A DNA stretch of 64,000 nt from Corynebacterium sp. SCR221107 (GTDB lineage Bacteria > Actinomycetota > Actinomycetes > Mycobacteriales > Mycobacteriaceae): positions 682,001 to 746,000 of the forward strand of contig NZ_CP115670.1 in NCBI RefSeq assembly GCF_027886475.1. The letters are read 5' to 3'. Under the pieces are notes generated by a model. It had not been told where the DNA came from. It ran no database searches and saw only the letters and a program-made list of their open reading frames with translations. Position numbers and translations under genes: made by a program. Below, in pieces: positions 28,781 to 37,262 of this stretch. Numbering within the stretch: position 1 is the stretch's first letter; every line of letters starts with the position of its first letter.

Positions 28781-29015
28781 GACCTGCGCGGAGGTTGAAG
28801 TCATCCGCGATGATGCGCTCGGTGCCTTTGCTATCAAGGATGTCGCAACCGGGCAGACGATGGGCCGCACCTTCTATGTGGATGTGGAAAACGGTGGGGC
28901 AACCGATCGAATCTACTTCCACACGGAGGTCCCCGAGGCTTTTGGCGGGCGCGGGCTAGCCACCATCCTCGTGGAGCAAGCACTGCGGCATCCTTTTGGC
29001 GGTTCCACAGGGTAA
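28761..29015 (+). pseudogene. GNAT-like N-acetyltransferase, C-terminus lost
   Basis: The start (MSTFKDKTCAEVEVIRDDAL) and the acetyl-CoA loop region (FHTEVPEAFGGRGLATILVEQAL) match short bacterial GNAT proteins of about 100 residues. Just after LVEQAL the sequence switches to the antisense of the neighbouring gene and stops after 11 unrelated residues. The final strand and helix of the fold are missing. A deletion joining this gene tail-to-tail to the beta-helix gene explains it. Confidence 0.75.
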
Positions 29016-29454
29016 GCCCGCCTTGGAGGACATCAACGTTATAGCCGTGGGGCCGCTCGACGCGGCCACGCACGTCAGCCTGCTGGACATGGACGCCGTC
29101 GACCTCGACGCGGACGGTGTCGAGCTCGTCCTCGGCAACGAGGTATATTTGGCCGATCGTGCGGACATTGACCAGGCGCAAGGTTCCGGCATTCGCGATC
29201 GAGGTGTCATTGTAGATGGCCACCTCATAGTCGGTGGTGGTCACAGTGAGGTTTTCCACCGTGTTGTCGGCGCTAAGCCGCAGACCCTTTGCCAGGAAGG
29301 CGAGGGTGGCGTCATCGCCGATACCGCGAATGGTGGTGCCCTTGGACAGGGTGACGGAGGGGGAGCCGGTGATGGTTCCGGAGACTTCAATAACCTTGTC
29401 CTGCTGCTCGATGGCGTGGGCGAGCTCGGCTGCTGTGGTGACGATGGCGGTCAT
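28996..29454 (-). pseudogene. Beta-helix/pectate-lyase-like protein, C-terminus lost
   Basis: From the ATG at 29454 about 153 residues read MTAIVTTAAELAHAIEQQDK and continue through GTTIRGIGDDATLAFLAKGL, a pattern of right-handed beta-helix (pectate-lyase-like) proteins. After GLTLWNRQKDA the frame runs into the antisense of the acetyltransferase gene until a stop at 28834. The expected remaining repeats are absent. No signal peptide is seen. Confidence 0.65.
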
Positions 29455-29868
29455 GATGTGCTCTTTGGGCAGATGACGTAGTGGTCTATTAAGTAATGTG
29501 TCCTAGAAAAATTCGGCGGTATGGGGTGAACCCCACCGAGGCTTTGTTGATATATCTACATATTCTAGCGCGGTGATATAGGAATGTATTCCCTATGGGA
29601 AAAGTGGCCTGTGTATGCACGGGGCATGCGGGCTTGTGGAATGTTAGTTCACCGAGGGGCGCTCCTTGTGTGAACGTGGTGGAAAAACCCTTGACCTTAT
29701 TGAGGTCCTTTGTTGGGTGAGTTCCTTTGGCTATCTTTCCACTCGTGCCGGGGGTGGGTGCGCATGGTGCTGACTCATCCGCATTTGTCAAAGCCTTCCA
29801 ACCCGATGCTTTACCCTGAAGGGTTGACTACGGTGTGGAAGGGGGATGATCGCGGCGGGAAAGAAAAA
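29455..29868. other. AT-richer intergenic stretch
   Basis: No conserved reading frame is seen. It should contain the promoter of the broken beta-helix gene. The base composition is clearly lower in GC than the neighbouring genes. Confidence 0.5.
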
Positions 29869-29905
29869 GGAAGGCGACTAACACCACGGGTGCTAGTCGC
29901 CTTCC
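29869..29905 (-). terminator. Terminator of the bL37 gene
   Basis: A perfect 12-bp stem (GGAAGGCGACTA with TAGTCGCCTTCC) surrounds a 13-base loop. On the minus strand it is followed by a T-run, 24 bases after the bL37 stop. Confidence 0.85.
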
Positions 29906-29929
29906 TAAAGTGAAGCGAAAAACGCTTGC

Positions 29930-30004
29930 TTATGCGTTTGGACGCTTACCGTGGTTAGCCTTCTTCTTACGGCGGTCCTTGCGCTTACGGCCTCGCTGGC
30001 TCAT
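29930..30004 (-). CDS. Ribosomal nanoprotein bL37 (24 residues)
   Basis: The frame encodes 24 residues starting MSQRGRKRKDRRKKKANHGK and ending RPNA. This strongly basic peptide matches bL37, a tiny large-subunit protein found only in actinobacteria (AURKAIP1/COX24-like). GAGGAG lies about 7 bases before the ATG, and a perfect terminator follows. It is downstream of whiB1 on the same strand and easily missed by gene finders because of its size. Confidence 0.9.
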   Translation of the reverse strand: MSQRGRKRKDRRKKKANHGKRPNA

Positions 30005-30124
30005 GGGGCACTCCTCATTAATTGGGGCAAATAACAGTCCTCCAGTCTAGTGCTAGAGGGAGGCTGAAAAGAAATTGGGTACCTGTAAACCCTTGACCCC
30101 GCGTAGGCGGAGGGGAAGGGGTTC

Positions 30125-30385
30125 TTAGATGGTGGTGCGTGCGCGGCCGCGACCGCGGTTCTTGCGGCGCTTGAGCGCGCGACGCTCGTCCTCGCTCATG
30201 CCGCCCCACACGCCGGCATCCTGGCCGGTCTCCAGCGCCCATGCCAGGCATTGAGAGGTAACCGGGCAACGGTTGCATACAACCTTAGCGGCAGCGATCT
30301 GGGCAAGGGCGGGGCCGGAGTTGCCAACTGGGAAGAACAGCTCAGGATCTTCGTCGCGGCAAACGGCTTCGTGGCGCCAATCCAT
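30125..30385 (-). CDS. whiB1: WhiB1-type iron-sulfur transcription regulator
   Basis: From the ATG of MDWRHEAVCRDEDPELFFPV the protein is 86 residues. It has the four cluster ligands Cys9, Cys37, Cys40 and Cys46, the GVWGGMSEDERRALKRR turn and a basic tail (NRGRGRARTTI). It is nearly identical to WhiB1, an essential NO-sensing 4Fe-4S protein that binds the primary sigma factor; the corynebacterial counterpart linked to sigH is often called WhcE. In relatives it lies next to sigH-rshA, but here the fas block separates them by 12 kb. Confidence 0.92.
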   Translation of the reverse strand: MDWRHEAVCRDEDPELFFPVGNSGPALAQIAAAKVVCNRCPVTSQCLAWALETGQDAGVWGGMSEDERRALKRRKNRGRGRARTTI

Positions 30386-31123
30386 CGTAACTCCTTCAAA
30401 AGTTTGTCTAAGTGGGTGTTCCTTGGTGAGCGCGCGCGTAGTAGCCCGAAAAATCGGGTGATACTTGAAAGAGGCGTTGGGCGCGGGCGTAGAAACATAC
30501 CCCACCCCGTCCGAGCGTGGGGTTTAGGAAATGTTTACTGTGCGGTTTCCCAAGGTTGGGCAAGCGTTTACTTCTTGCTTGCCGCGAAGTACTTAGAAAT
30601 AATGACATGTCCACCGGGTAAGCGCTAGACCTTAAGGTGAAAATGTTGTAAGTATCACACTTTTAGGGGAGATTTGAGAGCCGTCTCACGGGTGTGGCTT
30701 TCGGAATTCCTGTGGGGCGTAGGGATAAAAACTTAGTTACCTGCTGATTTTCTATAGAACGTTAAAAACTAGATGAGACCGCTAGGTCAAATCGGCGTAT
30801 CATCCCACGTGCCCTCGGTTGTCTGATGATCTCAGGAAAGGGTGCGTGAGGCCACTCAGCGCGGGGTAAACGTCGAGTTACATTCACGGTGCCGGGCAAG
30901 CGCGGGTATCGAATATACGGTAAACGAAAAGGCACACCTGAGTGAAGGTGACCTGGTGGCGTCGTCAAGCACGCGATGGATGCCGCACATGCGCGCACCG
31001 GATTGCAATGGTGCCGCGATCGATCGCAGGGCAGTGGTGTCACCGTCCTCAGCCCACCGCGAGCCCCCGTGGCGTGGCTAACCCCCGCTGCGTTTCGCCC
31101 GATCCTCGGCGCGCGCGGTGGGC
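30386..31123. other. Long non-coding stretch between divergent whiB1 and membrane-protein gene
   Basis: About 740 bases hold no conserved reading frame on either strand; short frames here have no family look. It must include the whiB1 promoter and leader. An AT-rich patch lies at about 30640-30770. Confidence 0.55.
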
Positions 31124-31129
31124 TAGACT
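31124..31129 (+). promoter_or_regulatory. Leaderless promoter -10 for membrane protein
   Basis: TAGACT lies 8 bases before the GTG start at 31138, without a Shine-Dalgarno in between. This fixes the start and suggests a leaderless mRNA. Confidence 0.5.
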
Positions 31130-31137
31130 TCTTGGAC

Positions 31138-31557
31138 GTGAATACTAAGCCACCAGCACCTGTGATGTGGGCGGGCGTGATCGCCCTTGCTCAGTCGGCC
31201 CTCGGCATCGGCTACGCGATCGTGCTCATCGTGCGCTCGTTCATGGGCAAAACCGATCCTTCGCTGTACTACGAGACCGAGAACGCAAACACCGCGGTCG
31301 GGCTGGGCACCGCCGCATTTTTGCTCATCGTCTTCGGCACCGTGATCGCCGGCGCGATCATGATGATGCGCGGCAAGCGGTGGGGCCGCGGCCCTGTCAT
31401 CATGCTGCAGATCCTCCTGCTGCTGATTTCCTATTACATGTTCAGCGGTGGGCAGCCGCTGTGGGGCGGGCTCACCGCCGTGACCTGCCTGGTTGGCCTG
31501 GGATGCTCATTTAGCCCGCTGGCCGTGCAATGGGCCGCCGCGCAATACAACCGATAG
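31138..31557 (+). CDS. Small integral membrane protein (Rv3217c-like)
   Basis: From GTG 31138 (V/MNTKPPAPVMWAGVIALAQS) the protein is 139 residues with four probable membrane segments, around residues 9-30, 52-76, 84-102 and 106-124. A basic loop (RGKRWGRG) lies between helices 2 and 3. It resembles the conserved actinobacterial membrane protein encoded near whiB1 in mycobacteria. Function is unknown. Confidence 0.75.
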   Translation: MNTKPPAPVMWAGVIALAQSALGIGYAIVLIVRSFMGKTDPSLYYETENANTAVGLGTAAFLLIVFGTVIAGAIMMMRGKRWGRGPVIMLQILLLLISYYMFSGGQPLWGGLTAVTCLVGLGCSFSPLAVQWAAAQYNR

Positions 31558-31665
31558 TCCCAGGCGCCCCGCGTTGGCGCCGGGGAGCGCCCATGTGGAA
31601 AACCCTTTTGCGGGCACCGGTTGTGTGCACGATAGCCGATGCCGGGATGGCTGAAGAAGGAAATC

Positions 31666-31708
31666 GCCCAACCACCACCGTCGTAAGGCGGTAGATGGTT
31701 GGGCTTTG
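31666..31708 (+). terminator. Terminator after the membrane-protein gene
   Basis: GCCCAACCA pairs with TGGTTGGGC, with further pairing inside, followed by TTTGCT. Confidence 0.7.
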
Positions 31709-31873
31709 CTCTGTGAAAACGAGCTTTCATGCTAGGTTTTTGCACATATCGGCGATGTCAGGCAAGCCTCTCTCATGTTTGACTCCTTTGATGTCAATAG
31801 GGCGATGGCGCGGTGGAGCGCTTGGGGGGTCAAACGCGCCCAGCGCGAACGTATGTTGCGAAAGGAGCGCTGC

Positions 31874-32656
31874 CTAGTAGGCCTGCCAGTCGGGCTTGTG
31901 GGAGTCGGTGAGTTGGTAGTACTCGCGATTGACTAGCAGGGAGGCTGCGGCCTCATCGACGATGACGGTGGCGTGGCGGTGCCACTGCAAGATCGAGGCC
32001 GGGCACATGGCGGATACCGGGCCTTCCACGGCCGCGCGAATGGCCTCGGCCTTGCCTTCGCCCGTAGCCAGCAATAGCAGGTGGCCTGCGCGCGAAATCG
32101 TGCCCAGGCCCTGGGTGAGCACGTGCAGGGGCACGTTGTCAGCGGAGTCGAAGAAACGGGAATTATCGCGGACGGTCTGTGGGTGCAGGGTCTTTACGCG
32201 GGTCAGCGAGCTCAGGGAGCTGGAGGGCTCGTTGAAGCCGATGTGGCCATTCGAACCGATGCCCAGCAGCTGGATGTCAATGCCGCCGGCTTCAACGATG
32301 GCGCGCTCGTAGGCTGCGGCGGCTTCGTCGGGACGGGCGGAATCATCGTCGCTGCCTGGGCTTTTAACCAACTCGTCGGGGATATCGATGTGGCTGGTGA
32401 ACTCCCGGCGGATGGTGGAATAGTAGCTTTGCTCGTGCGCACGGTCGAATTCGACGTACTCGTCGAGCAGGAAGGCGCGGCATTGCGCGAAGCTTAAGTC
32501 ATCTTCCTTATAGCGTCGGATGAGCTCAGCATAGGTGGCAACTGGTGTGGATCCGGTGGCCAGGCCGAGCGTGGCACCTTTCTTGGCATAGCCAGCCAGG
32601 ATATCTGCTGCCAGGACGGCGACCTCATTGGCGTTGGGACGGATGAGAATCTCCAT
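31874..32656 (-). CDS. nagB: Glucosamine-6-phosphate deaminase
   Basis: NagB converts glucosamine-6-phosphate to fructose-6-phosphate plus ammonia, the last step of amino-sugar breakdown. The 260-residue protein shows [20 protein letters not shown] (phosphate loop), [15 protein letters not shown] (catalytic Asp) and [15 protein letters not shown] (catalytic Asn-His segment). It follows nagA with a 66-base gap on the same strand and shares the divergent control region at 33956. Confidence 0.95.
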   Translation of the reverse strand: MEILIRPNANEVAVLAADILAGYAKKGATLGLATGSTPVATYAELIRRYKEDDLSFAQCRAFLLDEYVEFDRAHEQSYYSTIRREFTSHIDIPDELVKSPGSDDDSARPDEAAAAYERAIVEAGGIDIQLLGIGSNGHIGFNEPSSSLSSLTRVKTLHPQTVRDNSRFFDSADNVPLHVLTQGLGTISRAGHLLLLATGEGKAEAIRAAVEGPVSAMCPASILQWHRHATVIVDEAAASLLVNREYYQLTDSHKPDWQAY

Positions 32657-32722
32657 GGAATGCTCCTAGTGGGAAAAGACTGTGAATACGGGGTGATGAA
32701 GGGGCTGATCGACTGTGAGTGG

Positions 32723-33895
32723 CTAGCGAGTTGCTACTTCCTCGCCGTGGCGTAGGACGCGAACGGGGGTTGGAGTTCGATCAAGGCCCACTAGGTCGGC
32801 GTCGAAGCCTACATCGATGCGGCCGCGACGAAGACCAAGGCCTGCGACATCCGCGGCGACGGTGGAGGTAAATTCCACGGCCTCTTCGAGGCTGTGGCGG
32901 CTGGCAAAGCGGGAGAATTGCTGTGCGAGGGTGGAGGTGCCACCGGCAATTGCCGCGGGCTTTCCCGCCTCGTCGGTAATCCGGGCCACGCCGTCGATGA
33001 CGATGACATCCAGCTGGCCCAGACGATACATCCCGTCGGGCATGCCGGCGGCCTCCACGGCGTCGGTGACCGCGAAGGCGCCGAGTCCGGCGACCATGTC
33101 GACGGTGCCATCGTCGAGGTGGACGCCGTCGGCGACGAGTTCGACGTGGGCGAGCTGTGCCCGACCGGCGGTGATCAGGGCGGCCGCCGCGCCGGGGTCG
33201 CGATGGTGGATCTGCGGCATGGCATTAAACAGGTGCGTGGCGGTGACCGTCGCGCCGAGCTGACGGCCGTATTCGACCATCGCGAGGGTGGTGGCGAAGT
33301 CCGCATCGGTGTGGCCCAGGCTTGCGATGATGTTGTGTTTCGCGCACAGTTTCATCAGCTCTGTGGCATTGTCGGTCTCCGGCGCGAAGGTGATCGAGCG
33401 GAGGTGCCCGCGGGCGGCTTCGATCACGTCGGCGAAAAACTCCGGGTCGCCTTCGGTGATGCGGCTGGGGTCTTGGGCGCCGCATCGGCAGGCGGAGATG
33501 AAGGGGCCTTCCATGTGAATGCCGTGGATGAGGCCGCGCTCGGCGAGTCCAGCCAACAGCTCGGATTGGGAACATAGCTCGTCGCGGGTGCCGGAGACCA
33601 GACTGGCTAGCAAAGTGGTGGTGCCGTGGGCGAGGTGGAAGTTGGCTGCTCGTTCGCAGTCCTCGACGGTGCCGGTGGGGAAGGCCCCCTTGTTGCCGCC
33701 GTGGTTGTGCAGGTCGACGAAGCCGGGGACCCACGTGAGGTAGTCGTCGTGATCGCTGTGTGACGAAGCCGTCGCGATGTGCGTGCTGGCTCCTTGCTCT
33801 GAAACGGGCTCGATGGCGGTAATGATTCCGTCTTCGACGGTGATGGCCTGCGGGTTTTCTTGCCCAGGGAGGAATCCGAAAAGGGTGTTAGGCAT
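32723..33895 (-). CDS. nagA: N-acetylglucosamine-6-phosphate deacetylase
   Basis: NagA removes acetate from GlcNAc-6-phosphate, feeding NagB. The 390-residue amidohydrolase has VDLHNHGGNKGAFPTG (metal/structural HxH position), IHMEGPFISACRCGAQDP (metal Glu), SLGHTDADF (His) and the late catalytic Asp in FAVTDAVEAAGMPDG. It starts 222 bases from nanA on the other strand. Confidence 0.94.
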   Translation of the reverse strand: MPNTLFGFLPGQENPQAITVEDGIITAIEPVSEQGASTHIATASSHSDHDDYLTWVPGFVDLHNHGGNKGAFPTGTVEDCERAANFHLAHGTTTLLASLVSGTRDELCSQSELLAGLAERGLIHGIHMEGPFISACRCGAQDPSRITEGDPEFFADVIEAARGHLRSITFAPETDNATELMKLCAKHNIIASLGHTDADFATTLAMVEYGRQLGATVTATHLFNAMPQIHHRDPGAAAALITAGRAQLAHVELVADGVHLDDGTVDMVAGLGAFAVTDAVEAAGMPDGMYRLGQLDVIVIDGVARITDEAGKPAAIAGGTSTLAQQFSRFASRHSLEEAVEFTSTVAADVAGLGLRRGRIDVGFDADLVGLDRTPTPVRVLRHGEEVATR

Positions 33896-33955
33896 GTGAT
33901 TTCCCTAATGCTCGAGGTTTATTCAAGAAATATCCTATCCCAGAACACACATAAG

Positions 33956-33973
33956 ACGTAAGATGTCTGATGT
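33956..33973. promoter_or_regulatory. Candidate NanR operator in the nagA-nanA divergent region
   Basis: ACGTAAGATGTCTGATGT matches the perfect palindrome at 38367 at 16 of 18 positions. Its position between nagBA and nanAKE fits control of both units by the FadR-type regulator encoded at 37422. Confidence 0.65.
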
Positions 33974-34117
33974 TATCCGCGTTATGGCATTTCTTACGCC
34001 GCCAACGCTTCCCATATAGCCAACCGCACTCGCTGCACCGGTTGTATGGCTGGTTGCCACTTGCCGGTTGTACCTTCGTGCAATCCATGTGTCATCCACG
34101 TCGTATCCCCACAATGA

Positions 34118-35068
34118 ATGAAGGAGCATCCTCACCTGGCTAAGTCCTTTACTGGTGTCGTCCCGCCGGTTCTTACCCCTTTCACTGACGACTTTGAAGT
34201 TGACACCGCGACCCTGCGCAAGCAGGTCGATCGCCTCATCGCCGCTGGCGTGGATGCACTGTTTGCCCTCGGCTCCTCCGCGGAGACGGTCTTCCTCACC
34301 CGCGAACAGCGCAAGCTTGTCATCGAGACCATCGTCGATCGGGCCGCCGGTCGCGTTCCCGTCACTGCCGGCGTCATCGACACCACCTTGCCGCGCGTGC
34401 TACAGCTGGTAGCCGACGCCAAGGAAGCCGGTGCCCAGGGCTTGGTTGCCACCGCGCCGTTTTATGTGCGCACCCACGACAACGAGATCCGCGACCACTT
34501 CCGCCGCATCCACGAGGCCGCCCCGGACCTGCCCCTTTTCGCCTACAACATCCCGGTTTCCGTGCATGTGACCTTGTCCGTGCCACTGTTGATCGAACTG
34601 GCCAAGGAAGGCGTCCTGTCCGGTGTGAAGGATTCCGGCGGCGTTGATTCCTTCACCCGTTCTCTCGTCGAGGCGCGCAATGATGCCGGTATCGAGGACT
34701 TCACCATCCTCACCGGTTCCGAGACAACCGTGGACATGGCCTACCTCGGCGGCGTCGACGGCGTCGTTCCGGGCCTGGGCAATGTCGACCCTGTTTCCTA
34801 CGTGCGCCTGCATCGCCTGCTCGTCGCGGGCAGCTTCGCCGAGGCCGCCAAGCTGCAAACGGCCATCAACCGCCTGTTTGCCATCGTCTTCGTCGGCGAC
34901 GGCGCCCGCATGGGCGGCTCCTCGGCAGGCCTCGGCGGATTCAAGGCTGCCTTGCACCACCTGGGCGTGTTCCCGAACCACCTCATGGCCCCGACCCACC
35001 AGCCCCTCAACGATGACGAGCTCGCCCGCATCAATGCCATCGTCGACGCTGCAGGCATCGAGCTCTAA
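34118..35068 (+). CDS. nanA: N-acetylneuraminate lyase-type (DapA superfamily) aldolase
   Basis: The 316-residue protein belongs to the DHDPS/NAL family: FTGVVPPVLTPFTDDFEVD at the start, ALGSSAETVFLTREQRK, FAYNIPV (Tyr) and GVLSGVKDSGG with the Schiff-base Lys. Context makes it the lyase that splits sialic acid to ManNAc and pyruvate. The start is uncertain. The only good Shine-Dalgarno, GAAGGAG (34120-34126), lies inside an ATG start at 34118 and 9 bases before an in-frame CTG (34136) that would give (M)AKSFTGVV, the usual family start. Confidence 0.88.
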   Translation: MKEHPHLAKSFTGVVPPVLTPFTDDFEVDTATLRKQVDRLIAAGVDALFALGSSAETVFLTREQRKLVIETIVDRAAGRVPVTAGVIDTTLPRVLQLVADAKEAGAQGLVATAPFYVRTHDNEIRDHFRRIHEAAPDLPLFAYNIPVSVHVTLSVPLLIELAKEGVLSGVKDSGGVDSFTRSLVEARNDAGIEDFTILTGSETTVDMAYLGGVDGVVPGLGNVDPVSYVRLHRLLVAGSFAEAAKLQTAINRLFAIVFVGDGARMGGSSAGLGGFKAALHHLGVFPNHLMAPTHQPLNDDELARINAIVDAAGIEL

Positions 35069-35076
35069 CGAAAGGC

Positions 35077-35089
35077 TGCTTGCCGACGC
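35077..35089 (-). repeat. 13-bp repeated word, exact (M=C)
   Basis: GCGTCGGCAAGCA on the minus strand, 8 bases after the nanA stop, in the nanA-nanK gap. Confidence 0.85.
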
Positions 35090-35152
35090 CCACCAGGGCG
35101 TTTCCGCGCAGCGTTGCTCGTTCTGATACCACTTACCTAGTTAGTTTCTTCC

Positions 35153-36217
35153 ATGATGGGTGAAGCGATGACAGCACACGAAAGACCCCTCGCAAGCCAA
35201 CCCGGCCTAAGACCCGCCAGCCTCGTGTTGGATATCGGTGGCACGAAAATTGCCTATGGGTTAGTCCCCGATGACGAACCCACGGCGGTTCTCGGCGAAG
35301 GGCGTATACCCAGCCAGCCAGTCGGCGGGCGTATCCGCGATCAGGTCACCGCGGCGGCGCGCGAAGCGCTTGCGCAGGCCACGGGACTTGGGCTTGACGT
35401 CGTACGCGCGGGCATTGGGGCACCGGGGGTCGTCGACACCCACACCGGGACGATCGTCTACGCCGGCGCGACGATTCCCGGCTGGCAGTCCACCACCCTG
35501 GCCTCGCTCATCCCCGGCGATGGGCAGGCGACCGCGCTGCCCATCGCGGTGCACAACGACGTTCGCATTTGGGCCTTTGGCGAGCACCACCTCGGTGCGG
35601 GTAGGGCCATCAATGCTGGAAGTCGTGCCGAAGGAGCCAACGATCGCGGGAGGGTGCTCTACGTGTCCGTCGGAACCGGCATCGGCGGCGCCGTGATGAT
35701 CGATGGCCAGCTTGCCGACGGCCCCGCGGGTACTGCGGGCGAGCTCTCCGAACTCGTCGCCGCCGACTGCCGTGGCATGGCCGATCGAGTAGAAAACATC
35801 GCCTCTGAGCCTTCGCTGGTGCGCTACTACGAGGCACTTGAAAACGACCCTTCTGATCGCGCCCGGATCCCCTGGTCCGACCCGCGTGACGCGCACACCA
35901 CGCTCAAGGCGATCATCGAGCGCTATCGTGCTGGGGAAACCCTAGCCAAAGAGGTTAGTGACGGCAATCTCTATGGACTAGGCCGAAGTGTGAGCGCGCT
36001 GGTAACCGCCTTTGACCTTGAGGCGGTTGTCCTCGGCGGCGGCGTGGTGGGCATCGGCACGATCATCACCGATCCGATCATCCGCGGTATCGGCGACACC
36101 GCCCTTGCACCCAACAAACAGGTTGCGGTGCTCACGAGCACCCTCGAGGGCACCGCTCCACTCGTGGCTGCCGCGGCCTATGCCCGCGCGGTTCACAACA
36201 ACGAATCAATCAAGTAG
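35153..36217 (+). CDS. nanK: ROK-family N-acetylmannosamine kinase
   Basis: NanK phosphorylates ManNAc at C6. The 354-residue protein has the phosphate loop LVLDIGGTKIAYGLV, the catalytic Asp in HNDVRIWAFGEHHLG, and VSVGTGIGGAVMIDG. The ROK zinc site (normally CxCGxxGCxE) is replaced by DCRGMADRVENIAS, with only one Cys, so zinc is probably not bound there. An ATG five codons later (MTAHERPL) is an alternative start. It lies between nanA and nanE on the same strand. Confidence 0.88.
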   Translation: MMGEAMTAHERPLASQPGLRPASLVLDIGGTKIAYGLVPDDEPTAVLGEGRIPSQPVGGRIRDQVTAAAREALAQATGLGLDVVRAGIGAPGVVDTHTGTIVYAGATIPGWQSTTLASLIPGDGQATALPIAVHNDVRIWAFGEHHLGAGRAINAGSRAEGANDRGRVLYVSVGTGIGGAVMIDGQLADGPAGTAGELSELVAADCRGMADRVENIASEPSLVRYYEALENDPSDRARIPWSDPRDAHTTLKAIIERYRAGETLAKEVSDGNLYGLGRSVSALVTAFDLEAVVLGGGVVGIGTIITDPIIRGIGDTALAPNKQVAVLTSTLEGTAPLVAAAAYARAVHNNESIK

Positions 36218-36233
36218 AAACCCGGAATCAACC

Positions 36234-36956
36234 ATGACTTTTCAGTTTCAATCCAGCAACCTTGACGGCCGCCGCCAGGAGATCTTCGACCGCGTGCGGG
36301 GCCAGCTTATCGTTTCCGTTCAGGCGCCCGCCGGGCATGCCATGCGTGACACCCACACGCTGACCCGCGTCGCGATGGCCTGCGTCGACGGCGGCACCCC
36401 GGCCATTCGGTGCGGCGGCTATGGCGGGCTGGAGGACATCGCCTCCATCGCACAGGCCGTGGACGTACCGATCTTTGGCCTCACCAAGGAAGGCACCACC
36501 GGCGTCTACATCACCCCGACGAAGAAGTCGGTTGCCAACGTCGCACGCGCAGGTGCGGCCGTCGTGTGCGCGGATGCCACCTTCCGGACCCGCCCAGACG
36601 GTTCGGAGTTCGCCGACCTGGTCCAGGTGGCCCACGACGAGGGCGTTGTGATGATGGCCGATTGCGCCACCCCGGAGGAAATGGCCGCCGCCTACGAGGC
36701 CGGTGCAGATATCGTGTCCACCACTTTGGCCGGCTACACCGACCACCGCGCCAAGACCCACGGCCCGGACCTCGACTGCCTGCGTGCCGGGCGCAAGCTG
36801 GTCGGCCCGGACGCCTTCATCATCGGCGAGGGGCGCTTCCACGAGCCAGCTCATGTCGCTCATGGCCGCCTGGCTGGTGCCGACGCGGTGATCGTCGGCA
36901 CGGCAATTACCGCCCCCGACTGGATCACCGCACACTTCGCGGAACTGCTCAAGTAA
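36234..36956 (+). CDS. nanE: N-acetylmannosamine-6-phosphate 2-epimerase
   Basis: NanE turns ManNAc-6-phosphate into GlcNAc-6-phosphate, linking NanK to NagA. From the ATG of MTFQFQSSNLDGRRQEIFDR the TIM-barrel protein has 240 residues. Typical NanE segments are ACVDGGTPAIRCGGYGGLEDI, FGLTKEG, MADCATPEEM, STTLAGYTDHR (catalytic Lys follows shortly in RAKTHGPD context) and EGRFHEPAH. It follows nanK after 16 bases. Confidence 0.93.
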   Translation: MTFQFQSSNLDGRRQEIFDRVRGQLIVSVQAPAGHAMRDTHTLTRVAMACVDGGTPAIRCGGYGGLEDIASIAQAVDVPIFGLTKEGTTGVYITPTKKSVANVARAGAAVVCADATFRTRPDGSEFADLVQVAHDEGVVMMADCATPEEMAAAYEAGADIVSTTLAGYTDHRAKTHGPDLDCLRAGRKLVGPDAFIIGEGRFHEPAHVAHGRLAGADAVIVGTAITAPDWITAHFAELLK

Positions 36957-37131
36957 GCAGTCTTCCTTGGTGCCACCGCCCGCGTGGCTGCAAGTGTCCC
37001 CAGCGCTGCCGTCCCCGATTTCTCGAGGAGGGCGGCGCTTGTGCGCATTCGCCTTCAAAAAGTAGGCGTCCGCTTCCGCCGGCAGTGTCATTAATATGTA
37101 TCCAGTGGAAATTATTGACAAAAGGGAGTGA

Positions 37132-37262
37132 GCTTCAAGTTTGCGGTCGAAAGGAGTCGGTCGAAAGGAGTCTGCTTTCGACCCCGGGTTGCTGGCCGGG
37201 CCGCCATGTGCAGGCTTTTTTCTGTGGATGCTCGAGACTGAATTCGACCGCAAATCTGAAGC
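37132..37262. repeat. 131-bp inverted-repeat element downstream of nanE
   Basis: A 20-bp terminal inverted repeat (left GCTTCAAGTTTGCGGTCGAA; right its complement with 2 mismatches) encloses about 90 bases. No reading frame or transposase lies inside. It resembles a miniature inverted-repeat element or a long hairpin; no target duplication is obvious. Confidence 0.55.
37145..37172 (+). repeat. Perfect tandem duplication of 14 bp
   Basis: GGTCGAAAGGAGTC occurs twice head-to-tail, the first copy overlapping the left arm of the surrounding inverted repeat. Confidence 0.85.

Noticed and set aside
29489..29791. 100-codon minus-strand frame
   Set aside because: Composition looks random, no ribosome site, no recognisable family.
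30640..30665. CRP/GlxR-like half dyad near TGTAAGTATCACA
   Set aside because: The spacing between half-sites is 3 bases too short for the TGTGA-N6-TCACA pattern.
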